Made by a program: the position numbers and the translations under genes. The notes under the pieces are model-generated. The model saw only the letters and a list, made by a program, of their open reading frames with translations, was not told the origin of the DNA and did not search any database. A stretch of DNA of 6,231 nucleotides. Source: Patescibacteria group bacterium (lineage in GTDB: Bacteria > Patescibacteriota > Saccharimonadia > Saccharimonadales > Saccharimonadaceae). Shown here one piece after another: positions 5,547 to 6,231 of the stretch (position 1 is the stretch's first letter; every line of letters begins with the position of its first letter). Location: positions 1 to 6,231 of the forward strand of contig JAUPVA010000033.1 in assembly GCA_030917245.1 (NCBI GenBank). The letters are read 5' to 3'.

Positions 5547-6231
5547 CTAATTAATGACAAAACTAGGGTTTCTTATCTGTAGATCGGTACTCGAGTATCC
5601 GGATGCCGAACTGTAGAATATCACTCGTGTATACTCAATTCCGTTTCCTAGCGCAAATGAACAAGTGCCTCCGAGGCTAGAATTCCAGCTACTTAATTGT
5701 ACAGTTCGCGCACAACCGTTGGCTGTGTAGCCTGCGGTATTCTGGACAGGCGTGACGCCATCGCTTCCAAAGTACGCGATATTAATATGCCATCCGCCGT
5801 TAGGTTGAAGCGACGCCTGGGCAGATTGTGCCGTTGCATAAAATTGGGCATTAATAGCGATGCTCGAGGCACCATTAACTCTTGTCATTGGCGAGGTAAT
5901 TGTTCCGTTCGTTCCCATTGCTACATGCTTAGTCGACGAATTATATGTGGTAGTGCCACTTACTGTCCATTCATTAAATCCCAGTGCTATGTTGACATTA
6001 GTAGGCGCAGCTGGCACTGAACCACCAATCGTATTCCCCGATGCAGGCCAAGGGCACAGACCGTCCTGAGGTTGCGTTGCACCTGTGCGTATAGACATAC
6101 GGAGGCTAGGATATTTAGTATGGTAAGCGTTTACGCAATATTGACCACTAGGGGCATTCGTAGGCTCTATAATAATATTCTTTGAAGCATTAAACGTACT
6201 TGGTACAGAGGTCAGTGGTGCGCTTGAAAAA
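5547..6231 (-). CDS. Secreted or pilin-like surface protein, N-terminus outside the window
   Basis: The frame is open to the window edge; 227 codons are visible and it ends in TAG at 5547-5549. A Met at 6098 is internal, since the frame continues upstream of it without a stop. The protein is rich in Ser, Thr, Gly, Asn and aromatic residues, with few charges, and looks like an extracellular beta-sandwich. Four cysteines are seen (GQYCVNAY, GLCPWP, NGCART, GTCSFA), enough for two disulfides. The tail (STDLQIRNPSFVIN) resembles the last strand of jelly-roll carbohydrate-binding modules. The early part (GQYCVNAYHTKYPSLR) resembles the region after the helix in type II/IV pseudopilins of Saccharibacteria. 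With the N-terminus unseen, no prepilin motif can be checked. I do not recognise a specific family. The gene ends 49 nt before the peptidase start, with no clear hairpin terminator between. Confidence 0.75.
   Translation of the reverse strand, partial: FSSAPLTSVPSTFNASKNIIIEPTNAPSGQYCVNAYHTKYPSLRMSIRTGATQPQDGLCPWPASGNTIGGSVPAAPTNVNIALGFNEWTVSGTTTYNSSTKHVAMGTNGTITSPMTRVNGASSIAINAQFYATAQSAQASLQPNGGWHINIAYFGSDGVTPVQNTAGYTANGCARTVQLSSWNSSLGGTCSFALGNGIEYTRVIFYSSASGYSSTDLQIRNPSFVIN

Noticed and set aside
1831..6231. Reassigned UGA code (as in SR1/Gracilibacteria)
   Set aside because: All host frames are complete without any in-frame TGA, so glycine is coded only by GGN here.

Overview
The window looks like a piece of a Patescibacteria/CPR genome, most likely Candidatus Saccharibacteria (TM7). 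The evidence is a compact, one-directional run of genes: an M24 Xaa-Pro peptidase, a small PF04020 membrane protein, a 78-residue SecG, and a family 5 peptide-binding protein held by an N-terminal membrane helix instead of a lipobox. A truncated large serine recombinase of the kind common in CPR genomes points the same way. The assignment is inference from gene content; no search was possible. UGA is not read as an amino acid in any of these frames, which argues against SR1/Gracilibacteria. The host genes end in TAA or TAG; the only TGA stop belongs to the foreign insertion sequence.

Layout. Bases 1-1219 are a complete IS3-family insertion sequence on the minus strand, with imperfect 26-bp inverted ends. 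It has orfA (helix-turn-helix plus zipper), orfB (DDE catalytic domain with a D-35-E spacing) and a clear -1 frameshift site: a C_CCA_AAA heptamer, then a 5-nt spacer, then a 7-bp stem. Bases 1220-1757 are the plus-strand 3' part of a large serine recombinase, cut by the IS. Its last 11 codons and stop lie inside a tRNA-Leu(GAG) gene (1720-1807, minus strand) read antisense. This suggests a mobile element integrated at the tRNA 3' end, with its recombinase later broken by the IS.

From 1808 to the right edge everything is host backbone on the minus strand. In transcription order: a secreted or pilin-like protein (partial, enters from the right edge), the M24 peptidase, the PF04020 membrane protein, secG, the peptide-binding protein, and tRNA-Leu. 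Spacing is 49, 26, 2, 15 and 23 nt, so the peptidase-to-binding-protein block is probably one operon. The tRNA appears to have its own promoter, inside the 3' end of the binding-protein gene.

Functionally, the block combines peptide capture at the cell surface (binding protein), proline-peptide hydrolysis (M24) and protein export (SecG). That fits a small-genome organism that scavenges peptides. The left end is an accessory junction: tRNA attachment site, degraded integrating element and a foreign, visibly GC-richer IS. No CRISPR array and no rRNA were seen. No stretch over 300 bases lacks a feature.
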